DNA from: Aliiroseovarius marinus
Lineage (GTDB): Bacteria; Pseudomonadota; Alphaproteobacteria; Rhodobacterales; Rhodobacteraceae
Assembly: GCF_004360145.1 (NCBI RefSeq)
Contig: NZ_ML178716.1
Span: forward strand, 124,001-188,000
DNA length: 64,000 bases
Direction of reading: 5' to 3'
Part shown: piece by piece, positions 8,254 to 18,631 of the stretch
Numbering within the stretch: position 1 is the stretch's first letter
Layout of the letters: the number at the start of each line of letters is the position of its first letter
Position numbers and translations under genes: made by a program
Notes under the pieces: generated by a model
What the model was told of the DNA's origin: nothing
The model's input: only the letters and a program-made list of their open reading frames with translations
Databases searched by the model: none

Positions 8254-8985
8254 TCAATCCAGCGCAATCGCGGCCACGATTTCTCCGGGATAGTCGCCCA
8301 TACGTGTGGCCTGCAACAGGATTGCCGCACTCTGCCCCTCAGGGGCCACAGGGCTAGGCAACTTGAACTCGATCTCGCCTTTGCCGTCCCACTTTCCGAA
8401 CGCCTGTATGTTGGTCACGATGTTGGTCGACGTGATCGAGCGCCCTGCGTTCTCGCCCCGCTTAACTGCCACAGTCGCTTTCGGCGTGAAATGCACGATC
8501 TGCGCGATCAATGGCTGGGGCAAAGGCAGGTTCGAGATGTTGGCCACGCGGACAATGCGTCCGTTTTCGCCCTTGTGTGTCGACAGACTAACGCGCCCCA
8601 CAGCCATTTGGTGATGATGCAAAATCTCCATCACTTTCATGACATGGCTGCCAACGGCCTGATCGACACCACTGATCACCATCTGCGGCGTGTAGATCGA
8701 CTTGGTCCCAAATCCGTAAGCGTATGCCTTCTGGCGTTTGGTGTGCTCGGGTCGAGCAAAGGTATCCTTCCACCCGATATAGTCCCAATAATCCACATGC
8801 ATAGCCAAAGGCAGAACGTCATCCTGACGGGACAGTTCGCCCAAAAACGCGTCAGCAGGCGGGCACGAGGAACAGCCCTGTGAGGTAAACAGCTCGACCA
8901 CCACAACGGGACGATCCCCGGCGACGGCCAACCCGGCAAAGGTGCTTAGAACTATGCTGATCAATCCGGTCAGAAGTGCCCGCAT
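8254..8985 (-). CDS. DUF1223 thioredoxin-like secreted protein
   Basis: A DUF1223 protein of 243 residues. It has a signal peptide (MRALLTGLISIVLSTFAGLAVAG) and then a thioredoxin-like start, VVVVELFTSQGCSSCPPADAF, with the CxxC pair Cys38 and Cys41. HVDYWDYIGWKDTFA and YTPQMVISG are typical of the family. It is probably periplasmic and redox active, but no substrate is known. I placed the start at the ATG opening the signal peptide; an upstream in-frame start adds 20 residues that would block export. Confidence 0.85.
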   Translation of the reverse strand: MRALLTGLISIVLSTFAGLAVAGDRPVVVVELFTSQGCSSCPPADAFLGELSRQDDVLPLAMHVDYWDYIGWKDTFARPEHTKRQKAYAYGFGTKSIYTPQMVISGVDQAVGSHVMKVMEILHHHQMAVGRVSLSTHKGENGRIVRVANISNLPLPQPLIAQIVHFTPKATVAVKRGENAGRSITSTNIVTNIQAFGKWDGKGEIEFKLPSPVAPEGQSAAILLQATRMGDYPGEIVAAIALD

Positions 8986-9178
8986 CGGTGTCTCTTTCTG
9001 TTGTGCTCTGATCCCTAGATAACGATCCTGCGGATGACCTTCCAATCAAGGATTTGCGAGGTGTTTGTTACAGTTCTTGGTCAGGTTGATTTTTTGGGAT
9101 TGAACGACCCAACCGCCCTTTTTAGTTGAACGCCGTATGGGATCATGTTTTCTGGCATCTATTGGAAGGTATCATCTT

Positions 9179-9871
9179 ATGAAAATCTGTTTCCCACTTT
9201 TGCTATTGGCTTTGCTTCCAAGCATGACATTTGCAGCTCAGGACTGTCTGAGCATCCACCCCAACGCGCAACCAGAGGCCTCGGTACGGGCGTGCACCGG
9301 GATGTTGGAAAACACTGAATTGCCGCCGGAAGTCCTTGCCGAAGCCTACGAGAACCGCGGCATTGCACTGCGTGAACTTCGGCGATTCGACGAAAGCCTT
9401 GCGGACTTGGAACTAGCGTCAGAGTTGGCGCCCGAAAACACTTCGATCAAACGGATGCTCGCATGGACCTATCGAGAGATGGGGAAACCCCGCAAAGCGG
9501 AAAGGATGTACACAGACATTCTGAGTCTGGACACGCATTGGCAAGGCTGGTTGTCGCGCTGTGTGGTGCGATATGATCTTCGGAAATACGCGGACGCGAT
9601 TACCGATTGCACCGAGGCGGGAAAACAGGACTACAACGCAGATGTGATGTATTTCAAAGGGGCTGCCGAGGTCGACAGCGGGCATTCCGAACAGGCTTTG
9701 AAGACTGTTGCACCGGGGTTGGATCAAGAGGATATCAGCGGCCGCCTGTATCACATCGCGGCCGTGGCCCTGTGGAATCTTGGACTTCATGACGATGCCA
9801 CGGCCAAGGCAAAGGAAGGTCTAGCCCGCTATCCAAATGACCCGGCCCTGATGCGGTTTCTATCCCCCTAA
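9179..9871 (+). CDS. Exported TPR-repeat protein
   Basis: A 230-residue protein with a signal peptide (MKICFPLLLLALLPSMTFAAQD) followed by tetratricopeptide-like repeats between residues of about 60 and 225. AYENRGIALRELRRFDESLA and LAWTYREMGKPRKAERMY are typical A/B helix pairs, and a third repeat is near DLRKYADAITDCTEAG. TPR proteins of this kind act as periplasmic scaffolds; no partner is visible here. The start is the ATG of the signal peptide, with GGAAGG ahead of it. The gene is divergent from the DUF1223 gene and followed by a long gap. Confidence 0.8.
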   Translation: MKICFPLLLLALLPSMTFAAQDCLSIHPNAQPEASVRACTGMLENTELPPEVLAEAYENRGIALRELRRFDESLADLELASELAPENTSIKRMLAWTYREMGKPRKAERMYTDILSLDTHWQGWLSRCVVRYDLRKYADAITDCTEAGKQDYNADVMYFKGAAEVDSGHSEQALKTVAPGLDQEDISGRLYHIAAVALWNLGLHDDATAKAKEGLARYPNDPALMRFLSP

Positions 9872-10232
9872 GTGCGGATATCGATTCGCATGCGCCCCGC
9901 CGGCAAACCCACACCGCCCCTTGTTCGTTATCGTACAAACGGCCACTCTACCCCTAGGCGTGCAGTCGGCACCGAGTGATGTGCGTCACTGTTGAACGTT
10001 CCGTGTCGCGCTAAACTAAAATTAGAAAAACAAACCGTTTCTAGATTGTATTCTAGATCACGGTGACCGGCCAGTTTACCCTGTACCTAGCGCGCGATGG
10101 GCATATTTCGACCATCGGCGACGTTACCAAGTGAGGTCTAAGTTAGTTGAGTAATTTATTTCGACATATCCCGATTCCGCTTTTGGAATCTTTCGGTTTT
10201 GCCATCATCATCCTGTTGCTGAACTCAGCAAG
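9872..10232. other. Intergenic stretch, no confident gene
   Basis: 361 bp between the TPR gene and the 3' end of the ccm operon. It is AT-richer in its middle (around 10010-10060), with two TCTAGA palindromes 12 bp apart at 10042-10059. A 29-codon reading frame from TTG at 10147, preceded by GTGAGG, would encode a hydrophobic peptide (about FGFAIIILLLN in its core) and end over the ccmG stop. It is too short and has too poor a start to call. No terminator or RNA gene was recognised. Confidence 0.5.
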
Positions 10233-10784
10233 TTAACGTGCTTCCGCTTCGGCGATGGCAGGGCGAATGATGCTTTCCAGAATGCCTTCGGTAATCGGGC
10301 CAGCAAAGCGTTTTACCACAGTGCCGTCGCTGGCAATCACGAACGTCTCCGGAACACCGTAAAGTCCCCATTCCAGACCTGTGCGCCCATCTGCGTCCGC
10401 CATCAAAGCGGCGTATGGATTGCCCAATTGGGCCAAGAAGCGTTTGGCATTGGCCGGATCGTCTTTGTAGTTGATCCCGTTGATCTGCACGCCTTCCTCG
10501 GACAATCGTTCCAGCAAAGGATGCTCGGCCCGGCAGGGGGCGCACCAGCTGGCCCAGAAGTTGACCAGCTTCACGCCACCGTTCTTCAGGTCCTCTTGGG
10601 TAAAGCCGGGCTCGCCATCAAAGGCCGTGACTTGCATCGCCGGAACAATGCCACCTTCGCGGGTCGACGGCAGAGCATTGCGGTCATCCTGCGTCATGCC
10701 CCACAGAAACATCGCAGCAAGCCCCATGAACAGGACCGGCGGCAGGATCATCAGCCACGAGATGCCTTTTTTCTTCTCAGTCAT
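10233..10784 (-). CDS. ccmG: Cytochrome c biogenesis thioredoxin CcmG/DsbE
   Basis: Membrane-anchored periplasmic thioredoxin that keeps apocytochrome c cysteines reduced for haem attachment. Of 183 residues, 8-30 form the anchor (SWLMILPPVLFMGLAAMFLW). The active site is FWASWCAPCRAEHP, and GVPETFVI carries the cis-proline loop. The start is the ATG giving MTEKKKG, which overlaps the ccmD stop by 8 bases; an upstream in-frame start would sit inside ccmD. It is the last gene of the ccm operon here. Confidence 0.93.
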   Translation of the reverse strand: MTEKKKGISWLMILPPVLFMGLAAMFLWGMTQDDRNALPSTREGGIVPAMQVTAFDGEPGFTQEDLKNGGVKLVNFWASWCAPCRAEHPLLERLSEEGVQINGINYKDDPANAKRFLAQLGNPYAALMADADGRTGLEWGLYGVPETFVIASDGTVVKRFAGPITEGILESIIRPAIAEAEAR

Positions 10785-10932
10785 TCCGCTTTGCCCTTTC
10801 TTCGGCCGCATCCAATTCACGTTTCACTTGGGCCGACCGGCGCCAAGTGACAAGGACCAGAGCGATCAAAAGTACGAGAGTGATGGCCCAGGACGACAAA
10901 ATCGCGTCAGAGTATTTTCCCAGCTCAAGCAT
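10777..10932 (-). CDS. ccmD: Haem exporter protein CcmD
   Basis: Small 51-residue protein with one membrane span (SSWAITLVLLIALVLVTW) after a short periplasmic N-terminus, and then a basic and acidic tail (RRSAQVKRELDAAEERAKRND). This is the family layout. CcmD helps release haem-loaded CcmE from the CcmABCD complex. The gene overlaps ccmC upstream and ccmG downstream by 8 bases each, so translation is coupled. The position between ccmC and ccmG and the LGKY(S)DAILSSW start make the call firm despite its size. Confidence 0.9.
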   Translation of the reverse strand: MLELGKYSDAILSSWAITLVLLIALVLVTWRRSAQVKRELDAAEERAKRND

Positions 10933-11659
10933 CTTTCATCCTTTCGCGGACGTCCAAACGGTGCAGGCGGACCAGACGCAGCTCGGTCCGGGTGCGGATC
11001 AGGACAAGGGCGACGAAAAGCAGCACAAATCCTGTAAGACACAGCAGCATCGGCGCGAAATAGACGTCTGCGATGTTCTCTTCCTTGTCCAGCGACAGGG
11101 TTGCGCCCTGATGCAATCCTTGGTTCCAGAAATTCACTGCATAGCGACTGAGCACCGCAAAGACCGATCCGACGATGCACAGAACCGAGGTCAGGTCCGC
11201 CGCCGTGTCCGGGTTATCAATGGCGGCCCAAAGCGCCATATAGCCGAGATAAAACAGAAAGAGGATCAGGAAGCTGGTCAGGCGCGGGTCCCATGCCCAA
11301 TAGGTGCCCCACATGGGCTGGCCCCAGATGGCGCCCGTAATCAAGGCGATCACGGTCATGGTGACACCGATCAGCGCAGCAGCTTTGGACGCACGGACCG
11401 AGACATGGTGACGGCGCACGATCCAGATCAGGGATGTCACAAGCATCATTACCCAGATATTGATTGCCATCATTGCACTTGGAACGTGCACGTAGATGAT
11501 CTTGACCGAGTTGCCGAACTTGGCGGCCTCGGGCGTGAAGAAAAAGCCCCAGATCAGGCCGGGCACAAGGGTCACGGCGCACAGGCCAATCACCCAAGGC
11601 AGAACCTTGCCGCTGAGGGCCATGAACTTGACCGGGTTTGCGAATTCCCAAAGTGACAT
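10925..11659 (-). CDS. ccmC: Haem exporter membrane protein CcmC
   Basis: Six-span inner-membrane protein of 244 residues that presents haem to CcmE during cytochrome c maturation. The periplasmic tryptophan-rich haem-handling motif is WGTYWAWDPRLT, flanked by conserved histidines in IYVHVPSAMM and LHQGATLS. The last span is MLLCLTGFVLLFVALVLI. The gene follows ccmB after 69 bp and overlaps ccmD, as in other alphaproteobacteria. Confidence 0.95.
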   Translation of the reverse strand: MSLWEFANPVKFMALSGKVLPWVIGLCAVTLVPGLIWGFFFTPEAAKFGNSVKIIYVHVPSAMMAINIWVMMLVTSLIWIVRRHHVSVRASKAAALIGVTMTVIALITGAIWGQPMWGTYWAWDPRLTSFLILFLFYLGYMALWAAIDNPDTAADLTSVLCIVGSVFAVLSRYAVNFWNQGLHQGATLSLDKEENIADVYFAPMLLCLTGFVLLFVALVLIRTRTELRLVRLHRLDVRERMKDA

Positions 11660-11728
11660 GTGTTTCCTCTGTGGCTTCCTTCAGTCGGTGGCGCAGGCAG
11701 CATATGGTGCTGCCCTAGGTTATTTGGC

Positions 11729-12385
11729 CTATCTCAGGTTCACACGCAAGGCAGCCGCGGCGGCAAATGGTAGCAGGGCGATGGATCCGGCGGTGATCCC
11801 CGCCATCATCAACAATGGGGTCGAGGCCGACAGGTCCGCAGTTCCCCGCGTTGCAGCCTCGGCCCCGAAGATCAGCGTGGGGATGTAAAGTGGCAGGACC
11901 AAGAGCGAAAGGAGCAACCCGCCACGTTTTAGACCCACGGTCAGCGCAGCGCCAAAGGCACCGATCATCGACAGGGCCGGCGTGCCGATCAGAAGCGTGA
12001 TAAAGATCCAATAGTGACCGGGGCTTTCAAGGTTCATCAGCGTTCCCAGCACGGGAGCGGCGAGTGTCAGCGGAAGACCAGTGACCAGCCAGTGGGCCAG
12101 CGCTTTGACGGCGACGATCCCCTCCATCGGGATGGGGGCGGTGGCCAGCAGATCCAAAGATCCGTCTTCGAAATCCAGCTGGAAAATGCGGTCAAGCGAC
12201 AGAAGGCAGGCAAGCAGAGCCCCCACCCATAGGATGCCCGGTGCGATGCGCGACAGGATCGCGGCCTCGGGGCCAACGCCAAAAGGCACTAGGGTCGAGA
12301 CGATCAGGAAGAAGGCCAGCCCCAGCCCGAAGCCGCCCCCTGCCCGCATGGCAAGTCTGAGATCCCGCACCAGCAAAGCGATCAT
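11729..12385 (-). CDS. ccmB: Haem exporter protein CcmB
   Basis: Membrane subunit of the CcmAB ABC complex, whose ATPase activity drives release of holo-CcmE. The 218 residues form about six spans, and the conserved opening [14 protein letters not shown] and the [18 protein letters not shown] block are visible. The ATG overlaps the ccmA stop by 4 bases (ATGA type), so the two subunits are translated together. Confidence 0.93.
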   Translation of the reverse strand: MIALLVRDLRLAMRAGGGFGLGLAFFLIVSTLVPFGVGPEAAILSRIAPGILWVGALLACLLSLDRIFQLDFEDGSLDLLATAPIPMEGIVAVKALAHWLVTGLPLTLAAPVLGTLMNLESPGHYWIFITLLIGTPALSMIGAFGAALTVGLKRGGLLLSLLVLPLYIPTLIFGAEAATRGTADLSASTPLLMMAGITAGSIALLPFAAAAALRVNLR

Positions 12386-13023
12386 GAAAAGGCCTCGTCG
12401 AAATCTGCGTAGGCGTCGCGGTGTGTATCGCCCCGCCGGCGGTTCACATCTGCTTTGAAAGGGCCGACATCCAAGGTCTCGGCCTGCAGGCCGAGGTCGA
12501 TATGGGTGGCGATCAGGGCCGAGCCGCCGCCCGCCACATGCGCCCGTACAGCGTCGGCGAACAGCGCGACCGAGGCCACGTCCAGCGATACCGTCGGCTC
12601 ATCCAGAAGCCAAATGGGCCGACCGGTGACCAACAACCGCGCCAGTCCCAACCGGCGTTTCTGTCCTGCCGATAGGTTGGCCGAGGGACGCTCGAGCAGC
12701 CCACGCAGATTGAACCCGTCCACCGCAGGCGCGATATCCGAAATCCCGTGGACCGAGGCCCAGAAGCGCAGGTTCTCTTCAACGCTCAACGTGGCTTTCA
12801 ACCCATCCGCATGGGCACCATAGGTGATCTGTTCCGGGTCGGCCGAGACACTGCCCGTCAACGGCGGCTGCAATCCTGCAAGGGTCCGCAACAGCGTGGT
12901 TTTTCCCGATCCGTTCGGGCCACGCAGGATCAACACCTGACCGGGGGAGAGGGTGAAGTCCAACCCCTCCAGCACCGGCACGCCCCCGCGCGCCACGGTC
13001 AGATTTTCGACCCGAAGTTCCAT
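12382..13023 (-). CDS. ccmA: Haem exporter ATP-binding protein CcmA
   Basis: ABC ATPase of 213 residues that partners CcmB. It has Walker [10 protein letters not shown], signature [15 protein letters not shown] and Walker [14 protein letters not shown]. The start [14 protein letters not shown] is the family N-terminus; an in-frame start 12 codons upstream would add unrelated residues. It is the first gene of ccmABCDG. ccmE, ccmF and ccmH, needed for the full system, are not in the window. Confidence 0.94.
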   Translation of the reverse strand: MELRVENLTVARGGVPVLEGLDFTLSPGQVLILRGPNGSGKTTLLRTLAGLQPPLTGSVSADPEQITYGAHADGLKATLSVEENLRFWASVHGISDIAPAVDGFNLRGLLERPSANLSAGQKRRLGLARLLVTGRPIWLLDEPTVSLDVASVALFADAVRAHVAGGGSALIATHIDLGLQAETLDVGPFKADVNRRRGDTHRDAYADFDEAFS

Positions 13024-13033
13024 GCAGACAGCC

Positions 13034-13387
13034 TTAGACCGGAAGGGCGGCCAGCGCAATGCGGCGGCCCTCGGCGATCAGGACGTTATAGGTGCGGCAA
13101 GCCTGCGCGGATGCCATCATCTCGATCCCGATCCCGGCGTCCTCGAGCGCGTCGCGCAAGGGCGCGGGGGGATGCGCGATCTCGGCTCCCATGCCCAGAA
13201 ACAGAACGTCGATCTGGCCTTTCAGGGCGGTCAGGGTCGCGATGTCCTCGAGCCCGCCCCAGCCGGTAGCGGTTTCCGCCGTGACCAGCACCGGGCCTTC
13301 GATCACCTCGCCCGCGACACGGAAAAAGCCGGGGCCGTAGCTGTCGACTGGTTGCGCGCTGTCATATCTGACTTCGTGAAACTGCAT
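13034..13387 (-). CDS. Mth938-like domain protein
   Basis: A 117-residue protein of the Mth938/NDUFAF3-like fold (formerly DUF498). It has the conserved [48 protein letters not shown] and [11 protein letters not shown] blocks. In eukaryotes a homologue assists complex I assembly; the bacterial role is unknown. It ends 10 bp before ccmA and begins 10 bp after the TauE-type gene ends, so it may share their transcript. In alphaproteobacteria the gene often lies near secF, as here. Confidence 0.85.
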   Translation of the reverse strand: MQFHEVRYDSAQPVDSYGPGFFRVAGEVIEGPVLVTAETATGWGGLEDIATLTALKGQIDVLFLGMGAEIAHPPAPLRDALEDAGIGIEMMASAQACRTYNVLIAEGRRIALAALPV

Positions 13388-13397
13388 CGGGATCTCC

Positions 13398-14165
13398 TTA
13401 ACCTAGGGCAGCGTATAGCCCCGACAGGGCCGATCCTGCAATGATTGCATAGGCGACGCGACGATAGAGCGTTTCATGTGCGGGATTGAAGATCCAGCCG
13501 CCAAGCAGATTGCCCGCCAAATTGGGCAGCATCGCGATCACCCCCAAGGCCAGCGGCATGCCCAGCAGTTTCCCCAAGCTCATGAACACGCCCAGCATCA
13601 ACACGTCAAAAAGGAACAGAAATGCTGTGATATTCGCGCGGATCACGCGCGGATTGTGCGGCGAGGCCATGTAGAGCAGGATAACTGGCGGTCCGGGGAT
13701 GCCCGCAGCGCCGCCCAACAGGCCAGACGCACCGCCGGTGGCCCAGACCATTTTCGAGGTCACTTGCCCTTGGTATCGCCACCCGCTGATCAGCGCGGCG
13801 AGCATCGCAAGGCTGACCAAGGACACGGCCAGCTTGAAGGCAATAGGGTCTACAAGGAACAAAGCCGCCAATCCCACTGGCAAGGTTAGCGCCATGCTAA
13901 TGGTCAGGCGCACCAGATCGCGCGGATGGCCGTCCTTCAGCGCGCGCGGGATTGCGGGGGCGGGCCCTGCAAGATCCATCACGATCAGGATGGCAATGGC
14001 CCAGACCGGATCAACGATCTGGGCAGTGACAGGCAAGAAAATCAGGGCCGTGCCAAATCCAGCGAAACCGCGCACCAACCCAGCGGTAAAAGCGGCTGCC
14101 AGAATCCACCCAAGCCCCGGCAAGGCCAGGGCTTGGGCCAGAAAATCAGGCATCCACGTTGGCAA
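13398..14165 (-). CDS. Sulfite exporter TauE/SafE family permease
   Basis: Membrane protein of 255 residues with about eight spans in two related halves. GFAGFGTALIFLPV near the start and GGAAGIPGPPVILLYMAS in the middle are the family glycine-rich repeats. The family is linked to export of sulfite, sulfoacetate or other organic anions, but the substrate cannot be told here. The start codon lies inside the end of secDF (20-bp overlap), so it is probably translated from the same message. Confidence 0.85.
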   Translation of the reverse strand: MPTWMPDFLAQALALPGLGWILAAAFTAGLVRGFAGFGTALIFLPVTAQIVDPVWAIAILIVMDLAGPAPAIPRALKDGHPRDLVRLTISMALTLPVGLAALFLVDPIAFKLAVSLVSLAMLAALISGWRYQGQVTSKMVWATGGASGLLGGAAGIPGPPVILLYMASPHNPRVIRANITAFLFLFDVLMLGVFMSLGKLLGMPLALGVIAMLPNLAGNLLGGWIFNPAHETLYRRVAYAIIAGSALSGLYAALG

Positions 14166-16776
14166 ACTGGTTGCCCGCGGTCGCGTCAGGCTTGGACCAA
14201 TCGCGTTTTACGCCAAGGCGCAGCAGGATGGCCGAGGCCACGAAGATCGACGAATACGTTCCCACGATCACGCCCCAGATCATCGCGAAGACGAAGCCGC
14301 GGATCACGTCACCGCCCAACACATACAGCGCAATCAGCGCCAGAAGCGTTGTGACAGAGGTCATCATGGTACGCGCCAGCGTTTCGTTGATCGACAGGTT
14401 CAGAACCTCTTTCAGGTCCATCTTCTTATAGCGGCGTAGGTTCTCGCGCACGCGGTCGAAGACGACCACGGTGTCGTTCAGCGAATAGCCCACGATGGTC
14501 AGAAGCGCTGCGATGATGGCGAGGTCGAACTTGATGCCCAGCAGGCTGAAAATCCCGATGGTCAGCACCACGTCGTGCACAAGCGCGGCCACCGCCCCAA
14601 GCGAGAACTGCCATTCGAACCGCAGCCAGATATAAACCAGAACGGCGGCAATCGCGGCGACGACAGCCAAGACGGCAGTTGTCACAAGCTCGCCCGAGAC
14701 CTTCGGCCCCACGCTTTCCACGCTGGGGAAGGTGATGGCGGGATCGACATTGGCCAGCGCCTGTTCGATCAGGGTCATGGTTTCCGGCGTGATCGCCTCT
14801 TGCCCCTCTTGGGCTTCGATGCGGATCTGGCTGACATGCTGATCGGCGCGGAAGTTCACGTCGTTCACCTGAACAATCGAGATGTCGCCAAGTGCCAGCG
14901 GCGTCAGCGCGTCACGATACGCGCCTACATCCACGGCCTGCGTGCTTTCGGTGCGGATCGTGGTGCCGCCACGGAAGTCGATGCCGAAGTTAAGGCCGAT
15001 CACAAGGAACAGCACGACCGAGGCGACCATGGCCAGACCCGAGGCGCCCAGCGTCGCAATCGAGCGTTTGAAGAAATCAAACACGCGACCCTGCGGGGCA
15101 AGGCGGATGCCTTTGATCTCGAAGTTGCGGGGGCGTTTACGCTCGAACCACATGACGACCATCAGGCGCGTCAGGAAGATCGCGGTAAAGACCGAGGTGA
15201 TGATCCCCAGCCCCAGCGTAACCGAGAAGCCGCGCACCGGGCCCGAGCCCATAATGAACAGGATCACGGCGGTGATGAAGGTGGTGATGTTGGCATCCAG
15301 AATGGCCGACAGGGCCTTTTCATAGCCCAACTCGATGGCGCGGGCGGGGCCGCGACCGGCTTTCAGCTCTTCGCGAATGCGTTCAAAGACCAGCACGTTG
15401 GCGTCCACCGCCATACCGATGGTCAACACGATCCCGGCGATACCTGGCAGGGTCAACGTGGCGCCGATCATCGACAGAAGGCCGAAGATCATGCCGACGT
15501 TCAGGATCAGCGCGACATTGGCGATCACGCCGAACCAACCATAAGACGCTACCATGAAGATCAGTACGGCAGCGAAGGCGACGATCGAGGCGATCTTGCC
15601 CGCATCAATGCTGTCCTGACCCAGCTCCGGGCCGATGGTGCGTTCTTCGACATAGGTCAGCTCGGCCGGCAGAGCGCCCGCGCGCAGCAGCACGGCCAGA
15701 TTGGTCGATTCCTCGATCGAAAAATTGCCGGTGATGATGCCAGAGCCACCACAGATCTGTTCGTTGATCCGCGGGGCCGAGATGACTTCTTCATCCAGCA
15801 CAATCGCAAAGGGCGCACCTACATTGGCGCCGGTATAGTCACAGAACAGACGCGCGCCCGAGACGTTGAAGCGGAAGTTCACCGCGGGCTGGCCGTTCTG
15901 GTCGAAGGCGGGCTGTGCGTCGTTCAGCTGCTCGCCGGTTACGACGGGCGTCTGTTCCAGCACATAGAAGATGCCTTCTTCGTCAATCGACGGGTACAGA
16001 ACATTGCGCGGACCGGGCGTGGTGGTGTCATCGGTGGTGCGAGTGACAACCGGGTGGAAGGTCAGCTTCGCGGTTTTACCGATAATCTCTTTCAGCTCGG
16101 ACGCCGAGCCGATGCCCGGCACCTGAATCAGAATGCGCGTGTCGCCCTGACGCTGAATGGTGGGTTCGCGGGTGCCAACCTCGTCCACGCGGCGGCGAAT
16201 GATTTCAAGCGATTGCTGGATGGTGCGGTCGTCGGTTGCGACACGCTCGGCTTCCGACAGGGTGACGACGAACTCGCCTTCGCGGCCCGCGTTCACCTCG
16301 ATATCGGTCGAGCCGACGCCCGACAGGCTGACGACAGGTTGTGCCAGTCCGCGTACGATTTCAATCGCTTGCGGCAGGGCCTCGGGCTTCGAGATCTTCA
16401 CGCGCAGCTCTGACGGGTCGCTGTCCTGACGGCGGATCGTGCCGATGGTGGCGCGCTCATCCCGCAACGCGTTGCGGATTTCCGGCCAATAGCCATCCAT
16501 CCGCGCCTCATAGACATCCGCGACCTGAACCTCGGCCAGCAAATGCGCACCTCCGCGCAGATCGAGACCAAGATTCACCAGCGCATTCGGCGCCCAATCA
16601 GGCCATGCGGACCGGCCCGCCTCAAGCTCGGGCGTGGTGCCCGTGGTCTCGATCGTCGCTACCGCGTCATTATGCGTCTCGACGCGGTCATAAAACCCGT
16701 TCGGAGACGCGAAATATAGGCCAAGGAGCACCAGCCCCCAGATCACAAGACGTTTCCAAGTTGCGATTTGAAGCAT
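14146..16776 (-). CDS. secDF: Fused protein translocase subunit SecDF
   Basis: SecD and SecF, separate in E. coli, are one 876-residue protein here. The SecD half has its first span ([14 protein letters not shown]), [12 protein letters not shown], the large periplasmic region, and then a membrane block with [26 protein letters not shown]. The SecF half begins near residue 555, with [13 protein letters not shown] and then [17 protein letters not shown]. Together these give 12 spans. The complex uses the proton gradient to pull exported proteins through SecYEG. yajC lies just upstream on the same strand, and the stop overlaps a TauE-type gene. Confidence 0.95.
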   Translation of the reverse strand: MLQIATWKRLVIWGLVLLGLYFASPNGFYDRVETHNDAVATIETTGTTPELEAGRSAWPDWAPNALVNLGLDLRGGAHLLAEVQVADVYEARMDGYWPEIRNALRDERATIGTIRRQDSDPSELRVKISKPEALPQAIEIVRGLAQPVVSLSGVGSTDIEVNAGREGEFVVTLSEAERVATDDRTIQQSLEIIRRRVDEVGTREPTIQRQGDTRILIQVPGIGSASELKEIIGKTAKLTFHPVVTRTTDDTTTPGPRNVLYPSIDEEGIFYVLEQTPVVTGEQLNDAQPAFDQNGQPAVNFRFNVSGARLFCDYTGANVGAPFAIVLDEEVISAPRINEQICGGSGIITGNFSIEESTNLAVLLRAGALPAELTYVEERTIGPELGQDSIDAGKIASIVAFAAVLIFMVASYGWFGVIANVALILNVGMIFGLLSMIGATLTLPGIAGIVLTIGMAVDANVLVFERIREELKAGRGPARAIELGYEKALSAILDANITTFITAVILFIMGSGPVRGFSVTLGLGIITSVFTAIFLTRLMVVMWFERKRPRNFEIKGIRLAPQGRVFDFFKRSIATLGASGLAMVASVVLFLVIGLNFGIDFRGGTTIRTESTQAVDVGAYRDALTPLALGDISIVQVNDVNFRADQHVSQIRIEAQEGQEAITPETMTLIEQALANVDPAITFPSVESVGPKVSGELVTTAVLAVVAAIAAVLVYIWLRFEWQFSLGAVAALVHDVVLTIGIFSLLGIKFDLAIIAALLTIVGYSLNDTVVVFDRVRENLRRYKKMDLKEVLNLSINETLARTMMTSVTTLLALIALYVLGGDVIRGFVFAMIWGVIVGTYSSIFVASAILLRLGVKRDWSKPDATAGNQFANVDA

Positions 16777-16834
16777 GTGCCCCTGCCCTATAAATTCTTA
16801 CTATTCAGTTGGTTGGGTCGGAAACCCGCGCAGA

Positions 16835-17164
16835 TCAGCTTTCGACCGGCTCGGTCTTGCCCATGACGGTCGTGATGGTCGCGCGCACGATGCGGACCTT
16901 CACGCCCGATGCGATTTCGACTTCAACCTCGGTGTCGTCTTTAACCTTGGTGATCTTGCCGATCACACCGCCCTGCGTGACGATCTGATCGCCCTTACGC
17001 AGCGCACCCAGCATCGCCTGATGCTCTTTCATTTTCTTTTGCTGGGGACGGATCATGAAGAAATACATGATGGCGAAAACCAGCACCATCGGGACCAGCA
17101 TCCCGTTCAGAAGTCCGCCCGCAGGCGCGCCCGCGGCTTGTGCAAAAGCAGGAGTTACAAACAT
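16835..17164 (-). CDS. yajC: Preprotein translocase subunit YajC
   Basis: Small Sec accessory protein of 109 residues. It has one span ([18 protein letters not shown]), then the conserved [28 protein letters not shown] and a basic beta-rich tail. It binds SecDF, whose gene follows 58 bp downstream. I chose the start MFVTPAFAQ, with AAAGGGAC before it; the longer reading frame upstream runs into the divergent serS promoter. Confidence 0.95.
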   Translation of the reverse strand: MFVTPAFAQAAGAPAGGLLNGMLVPMVLVFAIMYFFMIRPQQKKMKEHQAMLGALRKGDQIVTQGGVIGKITKVKDDTEVEVEIASGVKVRIVRATITTVMGKTEPVES

Positions 17165-17329
17165 CGTTATGTCCCTTTCTTCGTGGGCTGGTCCCTGTGC
17201 CCGCCCAAATGTCCGGCGCACCCTATATGGGGGTCTGAGGGTTGTCCAGCAAGCAGGGGGATGGTTTTCTCTTCCCCCCGGCGCGCCCATCTGGCATATG
17301 CGCGTCAGGTAGAATTAAAGGACAGATCC

Positions 17330-18622
17330 ATGCATGATATCCGCCTGATCCGCGACAACCCCGAAGCGTTCGACAAGGCTATGGCCCGTCGGGGCCTTTC
17401 GGCACTGTCGGGCGAGGTTTTGTCGCTGGATGAAAACCGCCGCGCCGCCATTCTGGCCGCCGAAACCGCACAGGCGGAAGCCAACAAGGCTGCAAAGTCG
17501 GTTGGCGCTGCAAAAGCCTCGGGTGATGAGGCCGAGTTCGAGCGCCTGCGCGCCCTTGTCGGCGAGAAGAAAGCCGAGATCGCCAGCCTGAACGACCAAG
17601 CGAAAGAGCTGGACGCGCAACTGACCGACATGCTGATGGGTCTGCCCAACATCGTGGCCGACGACGTGCCGGACGGCGAAGACGAAGACGACAATGTCGA
17701 GATCAACCGTTGGGGCACGCCCCGCGAGTTTGCGTTCAAGCCGGTCGAGCATTATGAACTGCCGGCCGTGCAGGACGGTCTGGATTTCGAAACCGCCGCG
17801 AAGCTGTCTGGTTCGCGCTTTATGGTTCTGTCTGGTGCCGTTGCCCGTCTGCACCGCGCGCTGGCGCAATTCATGTTGGACGTTCACGTCAACGAAAACG
17901 ACCTGACCGAGACCTGGACGCCTGTTCTGGTCAAGGAAGACATGATGCGCGGCACCGGCCAACTGCCGAAGTTTGGTGAAGACAGCTATCAGACCACCAA
18001 CGGTTGGTGGCTGGTGCCCACCGCCGAGGTGCCGCTGACCAATATCGTCAACGGCGCCACGGTCGAAGAAGGTTATCTGCCCCGCCGCTATGTGGCCCAC
18101 ACGCAGTGTTTCCGGTCCGAAGCCGGGTCGGCTGGGCGTGACACCGCAGGCATGCTGCGTCAGCACCAGTTCGAAAAGGTCGAGATGGTGTCGATCACCA
18201 AACCGGACGAATCTGAAGCCGAACACAAGCGTATGACCCGCTGTGCCGAGGACATTCTGGAGCGTCTGGGACTGCCCTATCGCACCGTGGTTCTGTGCAC
18301 CGGCGACATCGGCTTCGGCGCAATCCGAACGCACGATATCGAGGTCTGGCTGCCCGGTCAGAACACCTATCGCGAAATCAGCTCGGTCTCGACCTGTGGC
18401 GATTTCCAAGCCCGCCGCATGAACGCACGGATGAAGCCCGCCGAGGGCGGCAAGCCAGTGTTCCTGCACACGCTGAACGGCTCGGGCCTTGCGGTTGGCC
18501 GTGCGCTGATTGCGGTTCTGGAAAACGGTCAGGAAGAGGACGGATCGGTCACTCTGCCCGAGGCTCTGCACCCCTATCTGGGCGGCAAAACCCGGATCAC
18601 GGCGGAAGGTCAGCTGGCTTAA
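17330..18622 (+). CDS. serS: Seryl-tRNA synthetase
   Basis: Class II synthetase that charges tRNA-Ser (and tRNA-Sec if present). The 430 residues show the N-terminal antiparallel coiled-coil tRNA-binding arm (about 30-105, rich in Ala, Glu and Lys) and the class II motifs: motif 2 in [31 protein letters not shown] and motif 3 in [17 protein letters not shown]. The start is the ATG opening [14 protein letters not shown], with AAAGGAC in front. It is divergent from yajC and convergent with the DUF2235 gene, with 9 bp between stops. Confidence 0.97.
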   Translation: MHDIRLIRDNPEAFDKAMARRGLSALSGEVLSLDENRRAAILAAETAQAEANKAAKSVGAAKASGDEAEFERLRALVGEKKAEIASLNDQAKELDAQLTDMLMGLPNIVADDVPDGEDEDDNVEINRWGTPREFAFKPVEHYELPAVQDGLDFETAAKLSGSRFMVLSGAVARLHRALAQFMLDVHVNENDLTETWTPVLVKEDMMRGTGQLPKFGEDSYQTTNGWWLVPTAEVPLTNIVNGATVEEGYLPRRYVAHTQCFRSEAGSAGRDTAGMLRQHQFEKVEMVSITKPDESEAEHKRMTRCAEDILERLGLPYRTVVLCTGDIGFGAIRTHDIEVWLPGQNTYREISSVSTCGDFQARRMNARMKPAEGGKPVFLHTLNGSGLAVGRALIAVLENGQEEDGSVTLPEALHPYLGGKTRITAEGQLA

Positions 18623-18631
18623 ACCTCTGAT

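Noticed and set aside
10147-10236. 29-codon hydrophobic reading frame with TTG start
   Set aside because: Too short, with a weak start and overlap with the ccmG stop; it cannot be separated from chance without conservation data.
14575-16413. Plus-strand reading frame (612 codons) opposite secDF
   Set aside because: Lies entirely within secDF, with a composition rich in Asp, His, Gln and Arg and no domain.
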